From assembly GCA_037133495.1 (NCBI GenBank), contig JBAXOA010000008.1, forward strand, positions 1 through 64,000: a DNA stretch of 64,000 nucleotides, in the 5' to 3' direction. The number at the start of each line of letters is the position of its first letter. Positions within the stretch are counted from its first letter, which is position 1. Source of the stretch: JAAFHB01 sp037133495. GTDB taxonomy: Bacteria; Bacteroidota; Bacteroidia; Bacteroidales; Prolixibacteraceae. Both the position numbers and the translations under genes were made by a program. This document shows positions 27,239-35,892 of the stretch, one piece after another. Below the pieces are notes generated by a model. The model was given only the letters and a program-made list of their open reading frames with translations, had not been told where the DNA came from and searched no databases.

Positions 27239-28309
27239 TTATTTGCTGAGGTAATCAATAATCCAGTCACCAACAGCAGAAGTACTTAACGACTTTGATT
27301 TATCATCGGTCAGATCTTCAGTGACAGCGCCGGCAACGATCGAGGCTTCAACAGCTTTGCGAATCAATGCTCCCTCTTCCATTAATGAAAAGGCATATTC
27401 GAACATCATTGCAGCTGAAAGAATTGTAGCACATGGATTGGCAATATTTAATCCGGCAGCCTGAGGATACGATCCGTGAATCGGCTCAAATACCGACGTA
27501 TGTATGCCGACGGATGCCGAGGGTAAAAGGCCCATTGAGCCGGAGATGACGCTGGCTTCATCAGTCAGAATATCTCCGAACATATTTTCGGTAACCATCA
27601 CATCGAACTTCTTTGGCCATTGAATAATCTGCATTGCAGCATTGTCCACAAACATATAATCAACAGTTACTGCAGGGAATTTTGGTTCCATTTCCTTGGC
27701 AATCTGTCTCCACAACCGCGACGTAGCCAACACATTGGCCTTATCAACAACGGTAAGTTTCTTGCGGCGCTTCATCGCAAACTCAAAAGCCAGTTCAAGG
27801 ATTCGTTCTACTTCCATTCGGGTATAAACACATGAATCGAATGCAGTATTTCCATCTTCTGATCTGCCCTGTGGTTCTCCAAAGTAGATACCGCCTGTTA
27901 ACTCGCGGATAGCCACAAAATCCACCCCTTCAATGCGGTCCAGTTTTAATGGCGATTTACCGAGCAGTGATTCAAAAATGATTACAGGACGAATATTGGC
28001 ATATAAACCAAGCTTTTTGCGCATCGCCAGCAAACCTTGTTCAGGACGCACTTTCGCCGATGGGTCGTTATCAAAACGGGGATGACCAATGGCACCGAAA
28101 AGAACGGCATCGGAGTTCATGCAAAGATTGTGCGTTTCGTCGGGATAGGGATTGCCAACCTGATCAATCGCTACTGCACCTACCAGCGCCGTTTTGGTAA
28201 CCAGCTCGTGGCCAAATTTCTGACAAATAACTTTCGTGACGCGTAGCGCCTGTTCTATGATTTCAGGCCCGATGCCGTCTCCGGGCAATACTGCAATATT
28301 AAGCTTCAT
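27239..28309 (-). CDS. leuB: 3-isopropylmalate dehydrogenase
   Basis: LeuB oxidises and decarboxylates 3-isopropylmalate with NAD. The 356-residue protein shows LPGDGIGPEI at the start, RPEQGLLAMRKKLGLYANIRP, RELTGGIYFGEP with the catalytic Tyr, and DKANVLATSRLWRQ with the catalytic Lys. The NAD-binding EPIHGSYPQAAGLNIANP comes later. All are typical. It may also serve methylmalate in isoleucine synthesis if the upstream LeuA-like protein is a citramalate synthase. Confidence 0.96.
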   Translation of the reverse strand: MKLNIAVLPGDGIGPEIIEQALRVTKVICQKFGHELVTKTALVGAVAIDQVGNPYPDETHNLCMNSDAVLFGAIGHPRFDNDPSAKVRPEQGLLAMRKKLGLYANIRPVIIFESLLGKSPLKLDRIEGVDFVAIRELTGGIYFGEPQGRSEDGNTAFDSCVYTRMEVERILELAFEFAMKRRKKLTVVDKANVLATSRLWRQIAKEMEPKFPAVTVDYMFVDNAAMQIIQWPKKFDVMVTENMFGDILTDEASVISGSMGLLPSASVGIHTSVFEPIHGSYPQAAGLNIANPCATILSAAMMFEYAFSLMEEGALIRKAVEASIVAGAVTEDLTDDKSKSLSTSAVGDWIIDYLSK

Positions 28310-28337
28310 TCGTTGATTTAATGGTTACTACTTATAT

Positions 28338-29858
28338 TTAAAATATCTGATTATCGTTTTCAATGATATTGAGCATTTTTATCGTTGCTTTGATGGCAGC
28401 GGCAGTTTGGTCAGGATCGAGTCCCCTGGTTTTAAATTCGCGGCCCATGTCCCATGTAATCAATGTCTCAACCAAAGCATCGGTTTTCCCTCCCGGCGGA
28501 ATGGTCACCACATAATCGACCAGTGCAGGAAACTGTTTTTTCTGCTTATGGTAGATCTGTCGCAAAGCATTCATAAAGGCGTCGTATTGTCCATCGCCGG
28601 ATGCAGCTTCTTCAAAAAACTCACCATCTACTTCTATTGCGACAGTGGCCATCGGCCGCAAACCCAAGGCATGAGAAATGGCGTAATTACGCAATCTGAT
28701 TTTTTCGTTTACGGCCTCACTCTTCAATACATCTGAAAGAATATATGGAAGATCGTCTGATGTAACTGATTCCTTCTTATCGGCCAGCTCAATCACTTTG
28801 TCAGTTACACGGATCAGATCTTCCGGATCAAGGTGAATGCCCATATCCTCAAGATTTTTAGCAATGTTTGCCTTTCCGGAGGTTTTACCTAATGCGTATT
28901 TACGTATTCTGCCAAATCGCTCAGGCAGTAAGTCGTTAAAGTAAAGATTGTCTTTATTGTCTCCATCGGCATGAATGCCGCTGCATTGTGTAAATACATT
29001 CTCCCCGATGATTGGTTTATTACCGGAAATGCGTATTCCGGAGAAATTTTCAACAATACGGCTGGCCAGTCCTAACTTTCGTTCATTAATCGAGTTCGGA
29101 AGCTTCAGCTGATCATTCAGCAAAGCCACAACGCTCGAAAGCGGAGCATTACCGGCTCGTTCACCAAGACCATTTATAGTGGTATGAATTGTTTTGATTC
29201 CTGCACGGATGGCAGCATCCACATTGGCAACAGCGAGATCATAATCGTTATGGGCATGAAAATCGAAATTAAGATCGGGAAATTTGCTGATCATAGATGA
29301 GCAAAAGCTGAAGGTTTCGGTTGGATTTAAGATACCAAGGGTGTCAGGCAGCATGATCCGCCCAATTTTTTCATGTCTAAGACCTTCAAGCATAAAATCA
29401 ACATATTCGGGCGAATTTCTCATGCCATTCGACCAGTCTTCAAGGTAGATATTCACCTTGATTCCCATAGAATGTGCCAGTTGAAGCGAGCTTTTAATTC
29501 CGGACAGATGCTCCTCAGGTGATTTTTTTAATTGCTGTGTTACATGCCTCAATGATCCCTTTGCCAGCAGATTCATCACTTTCCCTCCGGCGCGGGCGAT
29601 CCATTCAAGAGATGTTTTCCCGTCAACGAAACCAAGAATCTCGATCCGTTCAAGATAGCCGGCCTCACTTGCCCAATCGAGCACTTTTTTGGCTCCCCTG
29701 AATTCCCCGTCAGAAACACGTGCCGATGCCACCTCAATAAAATCGAGCCTTAGTTCTTCGATAAGTATTTTGGCAATATTCAGCTTTTCCAACTCGGAAA
29801 AAGAGACTCCTGAGGTTTGCTCACCATCTCTCAGGGTAGTATCCATTATGTAAACCAT
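28338..29858 (-). CDS. Second LeuA-like synthase, possible citramalate synthase
   Basis: The protein has the HMGL-like barrel of 2-isopropylmalate/citramalate/homocitrate synthases: IMDTTLRDGEQTSGVSFSE, metal-binding DFHAHNDYDLAVAN, GLGERAGNAPLSS, and a C-terminal LeuA regulatory domain (about 370-500). It is a paralogue of leuA at 31991-33508 and sits between leuD and leuB. Bacteroidota often carry this second gene; whether it makes citramalate (isoleucine route from pyruvate) or isopropylmalate is unsettled. The start at 29858 (ATG, MVYIMDTT) is preferred over a GTG at 29879. Confidence 0.85.
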   Translation of the reverse strand: MVYIMDTTLRDGEQTSGVSFSELEKLNIAKILIEELRLDFIEVASARVSDGEFRGAKKVLDWASEAGYLERIEILGFVDGKTSLEWIARAGGKVMNLLAKGSLRHVTQQLKKSPEEHLSGIKSSLQLAHSMGIKVNIYLEDWSNGMRNSPEYVDFMLEGLRHEKIGRIMLPDTLGILNPTETFSFCSSMISKFPDLNFDFHAHNDYDLAVANVDAAIRAGIKTIHTTINGLGERAGNAPLSSVVALLNDQLKLPNSINERKLGLASRIVENFSGIRISGNKPIIGENVFTQCSGIHADGDNKDNLYFNDLLPERFGRIRKYALGKTSGKANIAKNLEDMGIHLDPEDLIRVTDKVIELADKKESVTSDDLPYILSDVLKSEAVNEKIRLRNYAISHALGLRPMATVAIEVDGEFFEEAASGDGQYDAFMNALRQIYHKQKKQFPALVDYVVTIPPGGKTDALVETLITWDMGREFKTRGLDPDQTAAAIKATIKMLNIIENDNQIF

Positions 29859-29897
29859 ATGTGCTTTATTTGTGTCCACTGTCGGATATGTCTGTGA

Positions 29898-30485
29898 TTA
29901 AGCCTGTTCGAATGCAACGATCTCTTCTTTCAAACTTAACAGAAAGTCAATATCGTCGTATCCATTCAGCAGGCACTCCTTTTTGTAAGGATTAATATCA
30001 AATTTAACGCATACTCCCGCCTTTAAGTTGCAAATAGTTTGATTCTCAAGATCAATTTCAAATTGTGCAGCCGGATCGGCTTCCACAGTTTCAAAAATTC
30101 CTGCAAGGAAATTATCTGGTACCTGAACGGGCAATAATCCATTATTTAACACATTACTTTTGAAGATATCTGCAAAAAAACTTGAGACAACGACTCTGAA
30201 TCCGGCATCATAAACTGCCCAGGCAGCATGTTCGCGGCTCGAACCACTTCCGAAATTTTTTCCGGCTACCAGAATCTTACCTGAAAAACGAGCGTTATTC
30301 AATACAAAATCAGGATTTGGCGTACCATCTTTTTTATAGCGCCAGTCTCTGAAAAGATTATCTCCAAATCCTTTTCTTTCCACAGCTTTGAGGAAGCGGG
30401 CCGGGATGATCTGATCGGTATCCACATTCTCAATGGGAAGCGGAACAACTGTACTGACCAGTTTCTGGAATTTTTCTATTGACAT
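29898..30485 (-). CDS. leuD: 3-isopropylmalate dehydratase small subunit
   Basis: LeuD is the swivel-domain subunit of isopropylmalate isomerase and works with LeuC. The 195-residue protein contains NVDTDQIIPARFLK, GKNFGSGSSREHAAWA and SSFFADIFKSNVLNNGLLPV, all signature motifs, and has normal length. It is placed between leuC (55-base gap of AT-rich repeats) and the second leuA-like gene. Confidence 0.96.
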   Translation of the reverse strand: MSIEKFQKLVSTVVPLPIENVDTDQIIPARFLKAVERKGFGDNLFRDWRYKKDGTPNPDFVLNNARFSGKILVAGKNFGSGSSREHAAWAVYDAGFRVVVSSFFADIFKSNVLNNGLLPVQVPDNFLAGIFETVEADPAAQFEIDLENQTICNLKAGVCVKFDINPYKKECLLNGYDDIDFLLSLKEEIVAFEQA

Positions 30486-30540
30486 TGTAATACTTTTGAA
30501 ATTCGTAATTCGTAATTCATCATTTGCAATTCATCATTGC

Positions 30541-31944
30541 CTACATCTCCCGCGGATCGGACACAACACCTGTAATTGCGGCTGCTGCAGCCATCAACGG
30601 ACTGGCAAGCATGGTGCGTGCACCGGGACCTTGTCTGCCTTCGAAGTTGCGGTTAGAAGTTGAGACGGCATATTTCCCTTCCGGAATTTTGTCATCATTC
30701 ATGGCCAGACAAGCAGAGCAGCCCGGTTGACGAAGCGCAAAACCAGCAGCTTCAAGAATTTCGACCAATCCCTCTTCCCTAATCTGTTGCTCCACTTTCT
30801 TTGAACCCGGAACAATCCATGCGGTGACAGATTCAGCCTTCTTTTTCCCTTTCACAAAATTGGCGAACAGTCTGAAATCTTCGATACGACCATTTGTGCA
30901 ACTTCCGATAAAGACGTAATCAATTTTTTTTCCCTTGATTTTATCTCCGGGATTTAATCCCATATATTCCAGTGATTTATCAAATGTTATACGGTCAGAT
31001 CCTACCAGACCGATGCCTGTCGGGATCGTGCCGCTAACACCAATTCCCATTCCGGGATTAGTGCCATAGGTGATCATAGGTTCAATATCGGAAGCGTCAA
31101 ACGTATATTCAGAATCAAAAACAGCGCCTTCATCAGATTTTAGCTGTTTCCACAATTCAAGCTGCCGATCCCATTCCTCCCCTTTGGGTGCAAATGTTCG
31201 CCCTTTGATGTATGCGAATGTTGCCTCATCAGGAGCAATCATTCCACCTCGTGCACCACATTCGATGCTCATGTTGCACAGTGTCATACGACCTTCCATC
31301 GTCAGGTTGCGAATAGCGGAACCGGCAAATTCTATAAAGTGACCTGTCCCGCCCGAGGTTGATATTTTAGCAATTACATAAAGTGCAATATCTTTTGCAG
31401 TGACATCCTTTAGCAACTTTCCTTCAACGCTGATAAGCATTTTTTTAGGCTTCGGCTGAAGAATGCACTGACTTGCAAAAACCATCTCAACCTCACTTGT
31501 TCCTATTCCAAAAGCAATACTTCCGAAAGCGCCGTGTGTGGAAGTGTGGCTGTCGCCGCAAACAATGGTCATTCCCGGCTGAGTAATCCCTAACTCAGGT
31601 CCAATAATATGAACTATTCCATGATATTGATGATCGAGATCATACAATTCAATACCATTATTCAGACAATTCTGTTTCAGGGCTTCTACCTGAAGACGCG
31701 AAAGCTCCTCCTTGATAGGCAAATGCTGTTCTATTGTGGGAACATTATGATCAGGGGTTGCAATGGTATTTTGTGGTCTGAAAACCTTCATACCCCTCTT
31801 TTCCAAGCCCAAAAAAGCAACAGGACTTGTGACTTCATGGATAAAATGGCGGTCGATATACAATACATCGGGACCGTCTTTTACTTGTTTTACCACGTGG
31901 GCATCCCAGATTTTATCAAAAAGTGTTTTTGATTCCAAAATCAT
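30541..31944 (-). CDS. leuC: 3-isopropylmalate dehydratase large subunit
   Basis: LeuC carries the 4Fe-4S cluster that interconverts 2- and 3-isopropylmalate. The 467-residue protein has VCGDSHTSTHGAFGSIAFGIG, the cluster Cys in FIGSCTNGRIEDFR, and the CxxC-type pair in RQPGCSACLAMNDD. The length is normal. It follows leuA by 46 bases. Confidence 0.96.
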   Translation of the reverse strand: MILESKTLFDKIWDAHVVKQVKDGPDVLYIDRHFIHEVTSPVAFLGLEKRGMKVFRPQNTIATPDHNVPTIEQHLPIKEELSRLQVEALKQNCLNNGIELYDLDHQYHGIVHIIGPELGITQPGMTIVCGDSHTSTHGAFGSIAFGIGTSEVEMVFASQCILQPKPKKMLISVEGKLLKDVTAKDIALYVIAKISTSGGTGHFIEFAGSAIRNLTMEGRMTLCNMSIECGARGGMIAPDEATFAYIKGRTFAPKGEEWDRQLELWKQLKSDEGAVFDSEYTFDASDIEPMITYGTNPGMGIGVSGTIPTGIGLVGSDRITFDKSLEYMGLNPGDKIKGKKIDYVFIGSCTNGRIEDFRLFANFVKGKKKAESVTAWIVPGSKKVEQQIREEGLVEILEAAGFALRQPGCSACLAMNDDKIPEGKYAVSTSNRNFEGRQGPGARTMLASPLMAAAAAITGVVSDPREM

Positions 31945-31990
31945 GATTATTAAAATTACTGAATTATTACAATTTTAAATTCGCAATTGT

Positions 31991-33508
31991 TCATTTAGCT
32001 TTGGCTAATTCCGCATTGCCGATCTTATTAATCGCATCAATAAAAGCTTCGACAGAGGCCGTAATAATATCAGTATTTGCGCCAAAACCATTGTAAATAT
32101 TATCGTCATACTCTACCTGCATGTGAACCTTTCCAATATCATCACTCCCTTTATTAATCGCCTGAATAAGAAATTCCTGAAGAGTAACCTTACGGTGAAT
32201 AATGCTTTTTACGGCTTTAATCGCAGCATCAACAGGGCCATTCCCGGATTCGGTTGCAGAGAATTTCTCTCCTGCAATATCGAGCCTGATGGTTGCCATA
32301 GGGACCAGATTCTTACCGGTAACCACCTGAAGGAAATCAAGTTTGATGCGTCGTTCGCTCATCACCCGTTCGCCTACAAGCATCAGCAGATCATCTTCTT
32401 TGATGTCTTTTTTCTTATCTGCCAAGAGGAGAAACTCCTCATAAACTTCGTCAAGTTTTTCTTTTTCAAGGGTGATACCCAATAATTCAAGACGGTGTTT
32501 CAAAGCCGCACGTCCGCTTCTTGCAGTTAAAACAATGGATGATTCACTGATTCCAACTTCAACAGGATCGATGATTTCGTAGTTTTCCCTGTTTTTCAGT
32601 ACCCCGTCCTGATGAATACCACTCGAATGTGAAAATGCATTCCGGCCAACGATTGCTTTATTTGGCTGAACAGGCATATTCATCAAACTCGAAATAAGGC
32701 GGCTGGTCTTGTAGATATTTTTTGAATTAATATTGGTATGAAGATCAAGTTCTTTATGTGAGCGCATGATCATCACCACTTCTTCGAGCGCTGTATTTCC
32801 GGCACGCTCACCAATTCCATTAATGGTCACCTCAATCTGACGGGCTCCGTTCATCACTCCGGCAATAGAGTTGGCGGTTGCCATTCCCAAATCATTGTGA
32901 CAATGGGTTGACAGAATCGCTTTATGAATATTTGGAACATTATCAATCAAAAACTTGATCTTAGCTCCATAATCGCTTGGCAAACAATAGCCTGTAGTAT
33001 CCGGAATATTCACCACCGTTGCACCTGCCTTAATAACCGCTTCTACTACCCTTGCAAGGTAAACATTATCGGAACGACCGGCATCTTCGGCATAAAATTC
33101 AACATCCTCAACATATTTCTTGGCATATTTTACCGCAGCAACAGCTCTGGCTAGAATTTCATCCGGTGTTGAGTTCAATTTATATTGAATATGATAGGGC
33201 GATGTTCCGATTCCCGTGTGAATCCGGCCACGTTTGGCAAATTTCAGTGATTCGGCAGCCACATCAATATCCTTTTCTACGGCCCTTGTAAGCGCACAGA
33301 TTATTGGCCATGTTACCGCTTTTGAGATTTCAACTACCGATTTAAAATCACCCGGACTGGAGATTGGAAATCCGGCCTCGATCACATCAACACCCAATTG
33401 TTCGAGCACTTTTGCGACTTCTACTTTTTCGATTGTGTTCAACTGACAACCGGGAACCTGTTCGCCATCCCTCAGCGTTGTATCAAAAATATATACGCGA
33501 TTATCCAT
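31991..33508 (-). CDS. leuA: 2-isopropylmalate synthase
   Basis: LeuA condenses acetyl-CoA with 2-oxoisovalerate, the committed step to leucine. The 505-residue protein starts MDNRVYIFDTTLRDGEQVPG, has STHCHNDLGMATANSIAGV for metal binding, GIGERAGNTALEEVVM, and a regulatory domain after about residue 370 where leucine would bind. NAFSHSSGIHQDGVLKNREN is characteristic of true LeuA, in contrast to the paralogue downstream. It sits 31 bases behind ilvH. Confidence 0.95.
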   Translation of the reverse strand: MDNRVYIFDTTLRDGEQVPGCQLNTIEKVEVAKVLEQLGVDVIEAGFPISSPGDFKSVVEISKAVTWPIICALTRAVEKDIDVAAESLKFAKRGRIHTGIGTSPYHIQYKLNSTPDEILARAVAAVKYAKKYVEDVEFYAEDAGRSDNVYLARVVEAVIKAGATVVNIPDTTGYCLPSDYGAKIKFLIDNVPNIHKAILSTHCHNDLGMATANSIAGVMNGARQIEVTINGIGERAGNTALEEVVMIMRSHKELDLHTNINSKNIYKTSRLISSLMNMPVQPNKAIVGRNAFSHSSGIHQDGVLKNRENYEIIDPVEVGISESSIVLTARSGRAALKHRLELLGITLEKEKLDEVYEEFLLLADKKKDIKEDDLLMLVGERVMSERRIKLDFLQVVTGKNLVPMATIRLDIAGEKFSATESGNGPVDAAIKAVKSIIHRKVTLQEFLIQAINKGSDDIGKVHMQVEYDDNIYNGFGANTDIITASVEAFIDAINKIGNAELAKAK

Positions 33509-33539
33509 AACTATTTCTTTATTAACTAATTGATGTTCA

Positions 33540-34097
33540 TTAACTATTTTTCTTCTCTTCCAGTTTTTCTAAGAGGGAATCGCGTTCTTTTAGAAATACC
33601 GATAATTTCTCGATTGGTGAACGGGTAATCGCGACTCTTCCCGAACGGATAAATTGCAATACTCCGAAAGTATTGAGTCCCTCAAAAAGTTCCTGTGTCT
33701 CTTCTTTGTGACCGGTCTTTTCGATTACCGTATATTCGCGTGTAATCTCAAGAATTCTGGCATTATGCAGACGGATCAGCTTCTCGATCTGATCGCTTTC
33801 CATCAGGGCTGTTGTCGGTACTTTATACAATGCTATCTCCTGAAAGATCATCTCGTCGTTGGTATAATAAAAGGCTTTTAGCACCTCAATCTGCTTGTCG
33901 ATTTGCTTGACAATATTAACGACTTTTTCTTTCTCTTCATTTACGACAATGGTAAATTTACTGATTCCTTTCAGTGCAGATTCAGAGACTGTCAAACTTT
34001 CGATATTAACCTTGCGACGTGTGAATATGATGGTAATCCGGTTCAGCAAACCAATATGATTTTCGCTGTAGGCTGTAATAATATATTCTTGTTTCAT
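33540..34097 (-). CDS. ilvH: Acetolactate synthase small (regulatory) subunit
   Basis: The 185-residue protein has an N-terminal ACT domain (IITAYSENHIGLLNRITIIF, then RRKVNIESLTVSES), which binds the feedback inhibitor valine in this family, and a C-terminal domain with VEKTGHKEE-like and FIRSGRVAITRS segments. It pairs with IlvB, encoded 34 bases upstream. Confidence 0.93.
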   Translation of the reverse strand: MKQEYIITAYSENHIGLLNRITIIFTRRKVNIESLTVSESALKGISKFTIVVNEEKEKVVNIVKQIDKQIEVLKAFYYTNDEMIFQEIALYKVPTTALMESDQIEKLIRLHNARILEITREYTVIEKTGHKEETQELFEGLNTFGVLQFIRSGRVAITRSPIEKLSVFLKERDSLLEKLEEKKNS

Positions 34098-34131
34098 CTT
34101 GTTGGTTTTAATTTTCTTCTGATTTGAAAAC

Positions 34132-35874
34132 TTATTTCAGCTCGTCTGCACTCAAAATTATTTGAGAAACCGATTTTCCTGCCGGAACCATCGGAAAGAT
34201 GTTATCCTCTTTTTCGATCATCACTTCAAGCAGATACGGGCCGTCGCAGTCAAACATTTTCTTCATTTCACCTGCCAGCTCACTCCGGTTATGAACTGCA
34301 CTGCCAGGAATACCGTAGGCATCAGCAACTTTCACAAAGTCAGGACTTAAAATTTCAGTAAATGAATAACGTTTTTCGAAAAACAGCTCCTGCCATTGCC
34401 TCACCATTCCGAGAAAATGATTATTCAAAATTACAATTTTAACTGCGAGTTTTTCCTGGGCAATCGTCCCAAGCTCCTGAATCGTCATTTGCATACCGCC
34501 ATCACCGGTAAAAATCACCACCTCACGGTCGGGTGCTCCAAATTTAGCTCCCATAGCGGCCGGCAAACCGAAGCCCATCGTTCCCAAGCCACCGGAAGTA
34601 ACCCAGCTGCGTGAATCAATAAATTTCGAATATCTGGCAGCGGCCATCTGGTTTTGACCCACATCTGTAATTACAACAGCTTTATTATCAGTAAGATTTG
34701 AAGCCATCCGCACTACCTCGGCCATTGTCATACCAGACTTCTTCGGAGCAAGATCATTATTGATGACCTTCTGCTCCTCAATCTCTTTGGCATCTCTGAA
34801 CTCACCCAGCCATTCGGGGTGCTGCTGCTCATTCACAAGACGCAAGAGCAGTCTAAGTGTATGTTTTGCATCACCAATCAAGGCGATGTCGGTCTTTACA
34901 TTTTTATCCACCTCCGCGGGGTCAATCTCGATATGAATAATTTTCGCCTGCTTTGCATAAGTATGAATACTGCCGGTCACCCGATCATCGAACCGCATTC
35001 CGACAGCAATTAATACGTCACATTCATTAGTCTTGATGTTCGGTCCATAGTTTCCATGCATTCCAAGCATCCCCATATTCAAAGGATGATCGGTTGGAAT
35101 AGCCGACAAGCCTAACAAAGTTCCTGCAGCAGGAATACCGGTTTTCTCAAGAAAACTGATCAGCTCTTTTTCGCCTCCTGACAACATAACGCCCTGACCA
35201 TATAGCAAGAATGGTTTCTTTGCACCGTTAATCAGTTCAGAAGCCTTCTTTAACAATGTTTTATCAGCAGGAAATTCAGGAACATACGACCGAATCTTAC
35301 TGCATTTGGAATAAGAGTAATTTAATTTTGCAAACTGAGCATCTTTGGTAATATCCAAAACCACAGGTCCCGGCCGGCCGGATGATGCAATATAAAAAGC
35401 CCTTGCAATTGCCTCCGGAATTTCTTCTGCACTTGTGATCTGATAATTCCATTTGGTGACAGGCATCGTTATGCCAATCACATCCGACTCCTGAAAAGCA
35501 TCGGTCCCCAATAAACCTGAAACAACCTGTCCGGTTATGCACACCAGCGGTGTAGAATCAATGAGTGCATCGGCGATACCTGTAATCAGATTCGTTGCTC
35601 CCGGACCCGATGTTGCGATGCAAACACCTACTTTACCTGATACCCGGGCATAACCCTGAGCAGCGTGAACCGCACCCTGTTCATGTCGTGTGAGGACATG
35701 CTTCAGATTATGATGGTGATCATGCAGTGCATCATACACCGGCATAATTGCACCGCCCGGATAGCCAAAGATGGTATCAACACCTTCGGCAATCAAAGAG
35801 CGGATAACGGCTTCAGAACCTGTTATTTCGACTGGTTCCTGATCTAATGGATTGTCGTTCGATATAGATGTCAT
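34132..35874 (-). CDS. ilvB: Acetolactate synthase large subunit
   Basis: IlvB is the thiamine-diphosphate, FAD-containing catalytic subunit that makes acetolactate and acetohydroxybutyrate. The 580-residue protein has IFGYPGGAIMPVYDAL, the catalytic Glu in HEQGAVHAAQGYARVSG, GVCIATSGPGATNLITGIA, and the TPP motif GDGGMQMTIQELGT...NNHFLGMVRQW. The length is normal. Confidence 0.96.
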   Translation of the reverse strand: MTSISNDNPLDQEPVEITGSEAVIRSLIAEGVDTIFGYPGGAIMPVYDALHDHHHNLKHVLTRHEQGAVHAAQGYARVSGKVGVCIATSGPGATNLITGIADALIDSTPLVCITGQVVSGLLGTDAFQESDVIGITMPVTKWNYQITSAEEIPEAIARAFYIASSGRPGPVVLDITKDAQFAKLNYSYSKCSKIRSYVPEFPADKTLLKKASELINGAKKPFLLYGQGVMLSGGEKELISFLEKTGIPAAGTLLGLSAIPTDHPLNMGMLGMHGNYGPNIKTNECDVLIAVGMRFDDRVTGSIHTYAKQAKIIHIEIDPAEVDKNVKTDIALIGDAKHTLRLLLRLVNEQQHPEWLGEFRDAKEIEEQKVINNDLAPKKSGMTMAEVVRMASNLTDNKAVVITDVGQNQMAAARYSKFIDSRSWVTSGGLGTMGFGLPAAMGAKFGAPDREVVIFTGDGGMQMTIQELGTIAQEKLAVKIVILNNHFLGMVRQWQELFFEKRYSFTEILSPDFVKVADAYGIPGSAVHNRSELAGEMKKMFDCDGPYLLEVMIEKEDNIFPMVPAGKSVSQIILSADELK

Positions 35875-35892
35875 AACTAATTAATTTAATGA

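Noticed and set aside
30486..30540. AATTCGTAATTCGTAATTCAT repeats between leuC and leuD as a possible internal signal
   Set aside because: Similar ATTCGTAATT and TTCAATAATCAATGTTCAA words occur in many gaps here (e.g. 45210-45260, 49985-50010); they look like common intergenic filler without structure.
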